A stretch of 21,613 nucleotides of DNA from Discostella pseudostelligera (lineage: Eukaryota > Bacillariophyta > Thalassiosirophyceae > Thalassiosirales > Thalassiosiraceae). The position numbers and the translations under genes were made by a program. Positions within the stretch are counted from its first letter, which is position 1; each line of letters opens with the position of its first letter. Under the pieces are notes generated by a model, which was not told the origin of the DNA, did not search any database, and saw only the letters and a program-made list of their open reading frames with translations. This document shows positions 8,961 to 18,744 of this stretch, one piece after another. The stretch lies in contig JALLBK010000333.1 of the NCBI GenBank assembly GCA_036940085.1, positions 1 through 21,613 of the forward strand. The letters run 5' to 3'.

Positions 8961-9454
8961 CGACGAAGAATGAGGATCGGTATCGTACTATGACTGTGAG
9001 CTATGAGAATGAGACGTCAAGAATTGCGACGGCGAGCGAGGGTCGGGTGGTGGATTCCTTTCACGTACTAATGTCTGATTCTGACAGCGGCCATCAGTCC
9101 AAGGAATTAATAATGCTTCCTGCTTGCGACTATCTAATCCAAGAATTGACGACGACATCATCACACCGAGAACGATGCATCTGCTTCAACATCGTCATCG
9201 TCTCTAGGGCACCAACCACCGAGAAAGCAACCCCACTCACGCTTTCGCACACCCACTCTAGTTCAGTAGTCGAACATAAACTAAGATGATGTTGTTTGGG
9301 ATCGATGGTGATGGAGCTCTCCCGCCAAAACGACCTTCGCGAGTGTCTCTCCCCGCCAAAATCTTCTTCGCGATCTCCCGCCCGTCTGTCCTTCACCGTG
9401 CTTCAACATGAAAGGTGCACCCAAACAGACCCAAATCTACCCTAACACACAAAG
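8961..9454. promoter_or_regulatory. Divergent promoter with paired CCCGCCAAAA (E2F-like) sites
   Basis: This region lies between the start codons of the dioxygenase and the plastid coiled-coil gene. It holds TCCCGCCAAAA (9320-9330) and CCCCGCCAAAA (9351-9361) in the same orientation, each followed within about 10 bp by a TTCGCGA element. These are candidate E2F/DP sites 31 bp apart. No other gene is seen. Confidence 0.45.
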
Positions 9455-10899
9455 ATGACATCCGCCATCGCCATCGGACATCGGACGCCGCCGACGACCA
9501 TGCCCATGACGACGATGATGATGGGTTACTGGTTGCCTCCCCTACTCGCTTGCGCCACGACCATGGTGTCAGGATTGACCCTCGTCTCCGCCTTTCAATC
9601 TACGTCGATCCAATGGCCCCCTTCGAGTCGGGCACTTTGCCAGACGCCGACGTTCATGGCGCCCTCGCCATTGTTGACTACTACATCCAACACCGCCCTA
9701 TGCGCTTGGAACCGCGAGCTCAATGGTAGCGGCGGCAGCGGCGGCAGTAGTCGTGATGGTAGTGGTAGTCGTAATAATGGTGGTAGGAGGAGGCAACAAC
9801 GCCCGTTGCGTGCCTATACCGTGGCAGATAATATTGGGAAACCATCATGGTTCCCCTTCGTGAATGTGAAGTTCCCTCTGCCATTTGCAGATGTGGCTGC
9901 CCAGTTTTTTGGATTGGAAGGTATGTCTATTTGTTCAATGCGGGGGAGGGGGGGGGGGTGAATAGTACATGCCATTCGAGTGCAGTAGGATATCCTCCTC
10001 GATCATTTCTTATCTCTTTACTCTTGACTGCTGCTAATCATTTCTTCCCCTTTGACTATTCACTTTCACTAGACTCACTGTTTTCGTTCGAGGGCGGGGG
10101 CGCCACCGGGGTAGCCACCAGACCCCTCATGCCAAATCTTGAACTGGAAGAAGTGGCAACTGCTACGTCATCCATGACCATCGACGTGATCAACAATGAT
10201 GTCATTCTCTCTGAACTGGATGCCCTCACGGAAACTTTCGCCGACTTGGAATCGTCAATGGATATTAGGACTCAGTTGTACGAAAAGACGATCATGAGTT
10301 ATGAATACAAGGTTACTGCATTGGAGGAGAAGAATTTGATGTTGGAGGCGGGACTTCAAAAGTTGACTTTGGCTTTGGACAAGCAGGAGGAGCAGTTACT
10401 TGAGATGCGTCAAGTCAAGGGTAATCCTAGTACGAACGTCGCTGCAGTGGACAAGTCTTTCGACGTTGAGATCCTTTTGCTGGTGCAGGAGAATGTGCAA
10501 ACATTGGAAGATGAAAACGCGAATCTCCGACAGAGGGTGCGGGCATTGGAATTAGAATTAAGTGAGGCAGCATTTGAATCGCGAAAGGTTATGCCAGCTC
10601 CCATCGTTGCTGTTGCTTCGAGCAGCAACAAGGCTAGTGTGATGGAGGCGTCCGTTTCGACTTCCAACACTGCCAAGCTTTTGCCCAAGGCACCAAGTAT
10701 CCCTGTGCCACCACACATTCTACAACAACAACTAGGCCAACTCCACATGCAATCGGACGAGTACAAACTAGAACGGTCGGGTGTTTTGCATTCTGTTGGG
10801 CGTGGCCTTCGCAACGGTGTGAACAAGGTAGGAAGGGCATTGAACCTGTGGAATCCTGCTTATAATCTGATGCTATGGGGAGAGTTGAAAGGTCATTGA
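9455..10899 (+). CDS. Plastid-targeted coiled-coil protein, two exons
   Basis: Exons are 9455-9920 and 10073-10899. The 152-bp intron starts GTATGT and ends CACTAG; phase 1 joining gives Asp and a 430-aa product. A hydrophobic signal peptide (about 23-46) ends VSA|FQ, a good ASAF-like secondary-plastid motif, so plastid import is inferred. A Gly/Ser/Arg-rich linker (about 91-110) leads to a short conserved-looking block with WFPFVNVKFPLPFADVAAQF before the splice. Exon 2 encodes a coiled coil (about 205-325), a low-complexity Ala/Ser/Pro stretch and a basic amphipathic tail (GRGLRNGVNKVGRALNLW). No family is recognised. The intron carries an 11-base G run (9948-9958), a possible sequencing or slippage hazard, but it lies outside the coding sequence. 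Unspliced, the first frame would close soon after the G run and separate the signal peptide from the coiled coil. Confidence 0.7.
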
Positions 10900-11103
10900 G
10901 AAAGGGGTCAAGTTTGCATTGTGCTCGTTTGCGTCGAGAATCATGAAAATTGTATATGGATGAACTCATTTGAGTTGACAGGTAATATCGTCAAAGGTTG
11001 CGAGCCTCCGGTCTAGAGGTAGCATGTATATATCATATTTAGTATTTTAACACAGAGAATAATTGATGCTATTGACAAATCATCCTTCGAAAAGTTACAA
11101 CAT
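10900..11103. other. Convergent intergenic spacer
   Basis: About 200 bp lie between facing stop codons, A/T-rich in the middle (near 11025-11065). This is presumably the 3' ends of both genes; nothing else is visible. Confidence 0.4.
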
Positions 11104-13193
11104 CTATGGATCTGGCTTCAGCAAAGGAAATGCGATCACATCTCTAATGGACGGCGAGTTGGTCAACAACATCACAAGCCGATCGATCCCGATGCCCAAA
11201 CCACCCGTCGGTGGCATCCCCTGCTCCAACGCTGACAAAAATTCCTCATCCACGCCGCATGCCTCTTCATCTCCCGCTTCCTTCTTGGCAGCTTGAGCCT
11301 CAAATCTCTGGCGTTGATCGACGGGATCTGTCAACTCACTAAACGAGTTGGCCATTTCTCGCCCAGTCGCAAAGAGTTCGAAACGTTCCACTACACCCAC
11401 CTTGCTACGATGAGGTTTCGACAACGGGCTCACTTCGACTGGGTAATCAATTACAAAGGTTGGCTGTATCAACTTTGGCTCGCACAATTCCTCGAAGCAT
11501 GCATTCAAGACATATCCCACAGTGGTAAGTTTTTGCACATCTGGGACACCAGCAGCGGTTGCAGCGGCTTTGGCGGCGTCGAGGGTGGATGGATCATTCA
11601 AGTCAAAATCAAAGCCAGGAATTTCTTCCTTCACAATATCATGCATAGTGACACGCCTCCAGGGTCTTTCGAGACTAATTGTATGTTCGCCATAGGGAAT
11701 GACTTTAGTATCACTGACCTCATCCGCCATGCCTAAAGTGTTGAAAAATTAATGAGTTTGCAAAGAATGGATAGACGAGTCCGACATAAACGCAACGGAA
11801 CCTCACCGCAAACCAATTCCTCCGTCAAATCCATCATATCATAATAATCTGCATAGGCCTGATATAGCTCCACACTCGTAAACTCTGGATTATGCCTCGT
11901 GCTGATACCCTCGTTCCTGAAAATTCTTCCCAGTTCATACACGCGCGGGAAACCCCCAATAATCAACCTCTTTAGATGCAACTCGGTAGCAATCCGCAAT
12001 GTCAAATTCATGTCCATAGAGTTGTGGTATGTCTCAAATGGCTTCGCTTCGGCACCTCCCGGCTGAGTATGCAAGACGGGTGTTTCAATCTCCAAAAATC
12101 CCTTGGCATTCAGTTGATGTCGTAGGCTGGATGTGATTTTGGCACGTTTGTAGAAAGTGTCGCGTACAGATGGATTCACTATCAAGTCAAGATGACGGCT
12201 ACGATAACGCTTCGAAATATCCGTAAGACCATGGTATTTGTCAGGGAGAGGTAATGCAGATTTGGTAAGCATAGTCCATTCCTTCGCATAGAGTGTTAAT
12301 TCTCCCTTGTCAGTACGTCGGATGGTACCCTTAGCACCGATGATGTCTCCAGTATCCGTCCACGCCTTGAGATTCTTAAACGATTCCGAATCTCGTTCAC
12401 CCAACCTCGTTTTATCAAACTGCAACTGAATTGTCCCCGTCTCATCTTGTAGTGTATAGAATGCTAACTTGCCAAAGACTCGTCGTGCCATAATCCTGCC
12501 AGCTACGGCAACCTCCTCTTCACACGATGTGTATTTATTGTCCGCATCTTCTTCTCCAGGTTCTAGTTTGCCGTCATACTCCCGAGCCAATTGAGATGCG
12601 GATCGATTAGGACTGTACACATACGCATACGGTTCTGCACCTGCATCTCGCATAGCAGCCACCTTGGCAAGACGCGAATCACGTAGTTCATTTACGCTCA
12701 TTTCACTCTCATCCTGCTTTGCATTATTGTTTGTAGGAGCCTTCGTTTCGGAGGTATTCTTCTTCTTCGTTTCAACCGTAGGAGCTGGTACCGCTGCAGA
12801 CTCTCCCGTAAGATCGGCTAGCTTGGATTTCAATGCCAATAATTCAGCGATATGAGGTGCCAAATCAGATTTCGAGGTGCCATTTTCCTTGAGGGAGCGA
12901 ATTTCATCTCCCTTTGCTGCAATTTGCGTTTCCACTGCGGAGATATCTTCCGACTTTACATCGGCTGACGATTCCATCTCAGCGGTACTGAATAGTCGTG
13001 TAGTTGATGCATAGATCATGGACATGGAGTGCGGTAGAATTGAATTATGCGATGAGGAAGATGCTAATCTCTGACAACAGGAGTAGGTTGAAGACCTTGA
13101 GAAGGAAAAGGCAGCAACTCTACTCGCTGGTCGCAGTGCCGCAAGAAGAAGCGCGGATGTCATGATCATTTGCGAGATCATGGATGACTTCAT
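11104..13193 (-). CDS. KARS: Lysyl-tRNA synthetase, class II, plastid-targeted, with N-terminal WHEP domain
   Basis: It charges tRNA-Lys with lysine. Exon 1 is 13193-11807 and exon 2 is 11732-11104. The 74-bp intron (11806-11733, GTGAGG/TTTAG) joins ELVCG to MADEVSD; the product is 671 aa. The signal peptide (about 8-28) ends VAA|FS, a secondary-plastid motif, so plastid delivery (perhaps dual) is inferred. Residues 86-131 ([16 protein letters not shown], then [13 protein letters not shown]) look like a WHEP helix-turn-helix RNA-binding domain. The OB-fold anticodon domain follows (about 220-320), with [16 protein letters not shown]. Catalytic signatures are motif 1 ([21 protein letters not shown], split here as FLEIETPVL and GGAEAKPF), motif 2 ([23 protein letters not shown]) and motif 3 ([13 protein letters not shown]). 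The SKPHR and [14 protein letters not shown] segments are diagnostic for LysRS. Confidence 0.93.
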
Positions 13194-13670
13194 GAAGAAG
13201 TGATTATTCCAGGCCGACGACTAGACTGAATTGAATGAGAGCTGTGTCGGTTGTCGACCGAGTTGAATACGGCGTCGGCGATGAATTGATCCCTACGCTA
13301 TCGACTATTGACCCGATACCGACATCTCAAAGTAGATATCCGATGATTGATGTGTTTGTTGATGGGCGATGAGTGGTGGGTGGTGGGTGGACCGTCGTCG
13401 CGTTGGATGTTGATGCGTCATTTCCCGCCAAATCTCTGCCACGTGTAGGAAGGTCGGTAGGTTCCCTCCAAATCTCTGCCACGTGTAGGTCCTGTTTAGT
13501 CGAGTCGTCATAGGTCATCCCTCTGGGAAAATTCCATGCCACGTGGAAGAACATGGCCACGTGGAAGTACTATGACTGTGATGGAAGCCGAGAGATTAGA
13601 GATTAAGCCTATGCATTAATGAATATGCAATAGTACTTCGCAAGCAATTCTAACATACATCATTACAACA
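13194..13670. promoter_or_regulatory. LysRS upstream region with four GCCACGTG elements and one E2F-like site
   Basis: The upstream sequence of the LysRS gene, also downstream of the transporter, holds GCCACGTG at 13438-13445, 13478-13485, 13538-13545 and 13556-13563. The first two sit in an exact 22-bp repeat (13428-13449 and 13468-13489, 40 bp apart). The last two sit in an exact GCCACGTGGAAG repeat 18 bp apart. TTTCCCGCCAAA (13421-13432), a textbook E2F-like palindrome-type site, overlaps the first repeat. No gene is seen here. Confidence 0.55.
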
Positions 13671-16128
13671 TTAAAGTTCGAAGGATTGAAAAGGGTCTCT
13701 GTTGTATTGACCGTCGTGTTGGTCATCAAATACGGATGACTCGCGAATAGAACCATCAGTAACACGAATTTCCTTCTTCATTGATCCAAACGGAAGGTTG
13801 AACAAATCCAAATTATGCAACCCTTCATGTTGTGTGGCAATATTTGACGATGGGATCAGGAACGAACCATCGTCATCAATGCCTAGTAGATCGATATGAT
13901 TGTCGTCAATCGAGCCCTCCTCATCATGAGAATCATCGACGACCAATAACGACTTTTGTCGAATGACATGAATTCTGCCCGGACTTCCAATGAACTCAAG
14001 TGCCGAGCTCGAAAGAGCATTCAAGCGCCCAGGTTTACGGAGAGGAGAAGCATTCATTGAGTATTCGTCATCCAGCCAACCTCGTTGGATATCTATGGTG
14101 GGTTCTGCTGCAGCAGCGCTTTCATTTTGACCTTTTGGAGTGTCGTGACACCACCCTCCTCCCACAAAGTAAACCTCCAAGATTGACACCATGAGAGTTC
14201 CACAGAATATAAGTAGCAATGCAACTGCTGCCCAACCGTAAGCCCAGCCCCCACCTTGGGGATTTCCTTCCTCAACAGCGCCACCAACAATTCGCCAGAC
14301 GATGGAACTCACAAGAGCTGCTACCCCTTCGGTGTATGCAGTGTACAATCCTCTATTTTTGCCATAAGCAGCACTGACGATGGCAGGAATATGATAATAT
14401 TGCACTGCCACTCCAAAGCCGAGACCTAATGTCGCCATAACCTGGAGAACAAGCACTAGGACTGGTAAGTGAAGCGCCTTTCGGACAACTGGTAGGGCAC
14501 AGAACGATAGCGTGTAGCACATGCATATCGAAAGGCAGTAGAAGAAGGCTATCATGTTTTTGGTACCTATCTGTGCAGCATATGCCAAGGAGGTACCGTC
14601 TTGCACTCTATGCTCAGAGTAGTGACCATTCGTTGTATGCGTACGCTGCTCACTATCGGTTGCTCTTGCAAATGCCTTCCCACCCGCGAGCAACCCTGCA
14701 AGCATACCCAACGACAAAAACATTGTCATTGCACCAGCCTTGCTTTCTGTGACGACACCGTAGGATGTATCTCTAAAATATGTTCCCAAAATTCGCTCCG
14801 ATGACTTCACCATTGTAGCACCTGCATGTGCTGCGGCCACAACCCAAAAGACGCGAGACAGAAGAATCGCTCGTATGGATGGTATCGCCGTGTGATATAC
14901 GGAGGAAATAAAGTTGAGGGCTCGTTGAGATAACGTTGGGTGTATTGGAGTCCACGAGTGGAAAGATGGGTGGTAAGAGTGGCGGTGGGCCACATCGTTA
15001 TCACCGATGGAATTTGGCAGTGTCCGAATTGGATTTTGAGGATCATGAACTTTTCCAGGAGAGTCCGATAGGTAAAAGTAAAAGACAGCAACCCCGCCAA
15101 ATGCAGCCCAAGCTGCCAGTCCAGCAACGTCCCTCCATGCGAGATCAGTCCACTTCATTAATAACGATGATAGGGGAATTGCGAGGAGCGATCCACACCT
15201 ACATGCAAGGGATGTTACATGTAGGCCCCTTTCAAAAGTTCCGTCTGACTCATTTCCATGTGAGCCATAATGAGCACCCAGTATCACCTGACATTTGCGG
15301 TAAGAGACAAAAATAAGAATATCTATGCAAGAATTGACAATGAATGAAAGTGCACAATGGACAAATGAAACTCACAATGCCAGCCGACCAATTAATAGAG
15401 CTGAAGAACTCAACAGCCGCAGAGCAAGCGATAGCCCCATTCGGCGTGGTGCAGTGTTTCAGTCCTACCAGAGCAAGGCATGTACACAATCCATAAATTA
15501 GAAGCAATCTGCGTGCACCAGCGATATCAACTAAGATTCCGTTGATAAACTTCCCAAAGGCAGTGACAAGTGTAACAACCGATGTTAAATGAGATGCAAA
15601 AATGGAGGAAGACGAAATATTGTCCTGAGTGTAGTTGTTTGATGCCCTACTACTACTCGATCGTATTCGAAAGGGTATCCATTGTTTTTTCTTTCCACTT
15701 CCATCATACACCTCCAAGAATTCCAGATTGTAGTATGGAGAATAGTCCCATTCTTCATTTCCGCTCGTCGCAGCAATAGCAAGTGACATAGATGGTATCA
15801 ATGTTATTGACGTACTGGTTGCGGCACTCATCAGAGCCAGCCCAACGAAGAGTGTGGTATTGAGCTTATTCCATGTCAAATGTTGGGACACTTTCAGTGA
15901 TGTTTGCATTTGGTTTACATTTTCAGAACCATATGCATCAACTATTGATGTCGATGGTTGATGGTGATTGCCGTCGAATCGGCGACGACGAAAGGTGTTG
16001 CTGTCATGCTCCGCGTCCAAGAAATGATCATCAAATTCTCCGATCAAGGGATTAATGGACGACTGCCTCACTCGTCGTGATTCATCGTACAATTCAAACC
16101 GAGACGCCGAGTTATCATTTGGATCCAT
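13671..16128 (-). CDS. Major facilitator superfamily transporter, two exons
   Basis: Exon 1 is 16128-15376 and exon 2 is 15287-13671. The 88-bp intron (15375-15288, GTGAGT/TCAG, phase 0) joins INWSAGI to VILGAHYG; the product is 789 aa. About 85 polar N-terminal residues precede the first helix (about 90-118). GKFINGILVDIAGARRLLL (192-210) fits the MFS motif A loop between helices 2 and 3. A central cytosolic loop (about 325-375) separates the two halves. The second half shows GLGFGVAVQYYHIPAIVSA and further helices up to about residue 625. A long acidic, Ser-rich tail (about 630-789) without membrane segments looks regulatory. The helix 4 region recalls organophosphate or glycerol-phosphate antiporter-like MFS members, but the substrate is not predictable. 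Confidence 0.8.
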
Positions 16129-16831
16129 GGCAGCGTCGGGGTCAGTAGGGGTGCGTGGGTGTAAGGTGTACCAATAATTTGTTCAAGCCTCATTACCATT
16201 ACTTAACAGTGAAGAATGAACCAGAAGCGCGGACATATATTGATTACTGCCATTGCCATATCACTATATCATTCCATCCCATCATCAGTTCCAACTCTGC
16301 TTCACCCTCCGCCCTCCTTCGCATGCGGCACCACCATTGATACTATCACGGAAATGCCATGGGCCATGCCATGGTCATGGTCGATTTGCATGCGTTAAGC
16401 GGATTTGGATGGTTTGAAGTGGCGACAGAAATGGCGGGAAGCGGTATATGGCGATAATATGGCGATTCTGGCGGGAAGAAGTATTTGGCGAGCGGCGATT
16501 TTGGCGGGAAATCGCCGTTGGGGTGGCACAAAGTGACATAAAGAAGAGGTGACCATGATCGTTGAGTGCCTTCTAAGCTCTCCTAAGTACCTCTAGAGAT
16601 ATGCCTTGCTTTTGGCCCAGGCAGCATGGTGATGGTAGTGGTTGGTAGTTCAGTCCTCCCTCAATGATCAATAATCGAGAACGGTTATCCAAGACATTGA
16701 CTGACCCCTTTCTGTAACGCAAGCTTGAGACATAAACAGATCGTGAACGGCCTACAGTTGTCGGTTGTCGGTGGTCGGTGTACCCAATTTCGTCGTCAAT
16801 TCCGGAATAAATCCATCTCATACGAAGTCCA
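16129..16831. promoter_or_regulatory. Divergent promoter with dense GGCGGGAA / TTTGGCG cluster
   Basis: This 700-bp head-to-head region contains GGCGGGAA at 16433-16440, 16470-16477 and 16503-16510, plus TTTGGCG at 16484-16490. The third copy sits in the loop of a perfect 8-bp inverted repeat (GGCGATTT at 16494-16501, AAATCGCC at 16509-16516). All lie in about 85 bp and resemble E2F/DP sites. Overlapping GCCATGG/CATGG words occur at 16355-16380. The antisense open frame through 16573-17067 overlaps exon 1 of the next gene and looks like a shadow. Confidence 0.5.
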
Positions 16832-18318
16832 ATGGAACGATATGTATCATCACGGCTCGCGGCTAAAGCCGCAGACGACATGCTCTCACCGCTGATACCA
16901 GATGACGACGAGTCAGAAGAAGATTCTGACGTTGAGTCGGTGGAAAGTTTCAAGCTGGACACTATTAAACCAACGCCAATGCAAGTTTTGAAGTCGCTTA
17001 TTGGTAAGCACATCATAACGGAGGGTGGCCTTATTGTATTGAAAAGCTCACTTCCCTCTCTAACCATCGATATGATATAACAGTTTACCTTGTCCTATCA
17101 GCTGGAATCGCTGCGTCTGTGGCTGCGATGGTGTATTCACCGGTAGTCATAACATACATCATGGGGGGTGTATGCATCGCAAAGTGAGTGGACAACGACT
17201 TTGTATCTCTCGATTGCGTCTAATGTTAATCCTTAACTGAACATTTGCCCTCGTGATCATCAATATTAGTGTGCCATACTCGGTCATCAAGGAAAGGAAG
17301 CTAAGTAAAATGCCAAGTGAGTACAACATTATTGAGTGCTCAGCGCTCTGAGAACGCCCAGTGATTTCAGACGTTCACCGCCGACTTTTTCTTTCCACAA
17401 TAACAGCATTACGTGCCATGAACAACAAGTTGAGGGAAGAAGCCAACAGTCTCAAGAAAGAGGTGGATGTGCTTGCCGAAGAAATCGATGCTCTCAAGCC
17501 CGAGGCAAATAGGTAAGTGGTTGCAATTCATCGGTTGGCATTATATCTCCGTACGCCACTGCTTATCTCCGTACGCCACTACTTACTACGAATAAATAGA
17601 GCGGCGTCGGTGGAAGAAGAATTGCGAGCGGTTGCTGAGAAACAATCGTATAACGTAAATGGACTTATTGAGTTGGTGAAAGAAAATGAATCGATTCTAG
17701 TACAAATGAGAGTGAGCCCTTAGTCCGCAATCGCGATGTTACTGCGTTTGGTTTGACTAACACGTTCCCCTGCATCTCTCTTTGCCTTTTATTTAACAGG
17801 ACAACTTGCGGCAAAGAATATTTCAAGATATGGTCACTCTTGTAATGAAGAGTGACAAAGATAACAATCACATAATTGACAAGGCAGAAGCTGATCTGCT
17901 AGCTCTAAGAATACGCCTTCAACTGGAACAGTATGGCGTTGAGTTCGATAGCAACAAGTTTTTGCGTGCTGTAGGGAACTGTCCTTCAGTTCCATGTGTC
18001 CTTTCCCTTGCTCAAAAACTATTACAACCAATGGGAGGAACGGTGGTTGATGATGAGAATGATGAGAGTGACGACAGCGACGGTTCTGATGACGACGATG
18101 ATGATATGTATGATATGTTTTACGTGGCAGAGGATAACTTGAGGGCGTCCGTGGCCACAGAAAGCAAACCCAAAGAATTATCTATCGATAGCCCCTCAAC
18201 TGAGAGATGTGTCCTCACTTCATGTGCAAGACGGCTTTCTCTCATGACTTGCGACAAACCAAAGTCGAGCAGACGTGCCTCTCTGTTGACCTCCATTGAA
18301 AGTCATATGGATTTTTAG
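16832..18318 (+). CDS. EF-hand, single-membrane-region coiled-coil protein, six exons
   Basis: Exons are 16832-17003, 17084-17183, 17270-17316, 17407-17512, 17600-17711 and 17800-18318. All five introns (80-90 bp) have GTAAGC/GTGAGT/GTAAGT/GTGAGC-type donors and AG acceptors, and phases agree throughout, giving 351 aa. An acidic N-terminus (22-40) is followed by a hydrophobic region (about 58-90) encoded by exon 2. Then come IANVPYSVIKERKLSKMP and a coiled coil (about 110-195). Residues 198-209, DKDNNHIIDKAE, form a canonical EF-hand calcium loop (acidic or polar ligands at 1, 3, 5, 9 and 12). A near-continuous Asp/Glu stretch (about 260-280), DMYDMFYV and a basic Ser/Arg tail follow. Only one EF-hand is clear. 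The layout suggests a calcium-responsive membrane-anchored protein; no partner or named family is recognised. Confidence 0.75.
17544..17583 (+). repeat. 20-bp tandem duplication inside intron 4
   Basis: Two adjacent 20-bp units (17544-17563, 17564-17583) differ at one base near their ends and share TATCTCCGTACGCCACT. The second unit ends 16 bp before the intron's 3' splice site. Confidence 0.85.
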
Positions 18319-18744
18319 TGCGGAGATTGCAAGTTGTGCGGGCGATTCAATCTTACAATACGATTCATTGAAACTATGACGATGGAATGAAATACTGATA
18401 CCGCCATAAGTACTCCACTGTTAGGTGATCGAGATTTTGGGTGCGCCGCATTGGTCCTCGGCACTGTCGCAAAACCGGCCCAACGTCTTGCGTAGTTGGC
18501 TGCTCCCTCCCTTCATCTCGATTGCAAATGTAAGAAAGTGTTGTAATGTTGTATATCATGCAAATCTGCTACTGAAGCGTAGATGTTGAAATACACTTCT
18601 CGCCGGGTCAACATAAGTACAACCATAGCATGGTACACCGTCGTTTGTAATTGATACATCGCGGTGGGTTTGTTCCACTACAAATGATAGGTGTAAATCA
18701 TCGAATGCATTTCGCATTTGTACACCAGCGGATGACCTTGTCGA
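18319..18744. other. Convergent intergenic spacer
   Basis: About 425 bp lie between facing stop codons. I see no open frame worth calling, no RNA gene and no strong repeat; the 3' UTRs of both neighbours probably occupy it. Confidence 0.4.

Noticed and set aside
11293..11736. 147-aa plus-strand open frame
   Set aside because: It is antisense to LysRS exon 2, which carries the conserved motif 3.
13305..13560. Two short minus-strand frames with repeated HVAEIWRE words
   Set aside because: The repeated peptide words come from the duplicated G-box DNA repeats, not from a protein-level repeat.
16573..17067. 164-aa minus-strand open frame overlapping the EF-hand gene's first exon
   Set aside because: Its Ser/Glu-rich content mirrors the acidic exon on the other strand. 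The plus-strand exon model has consistent splice phases through six exons.
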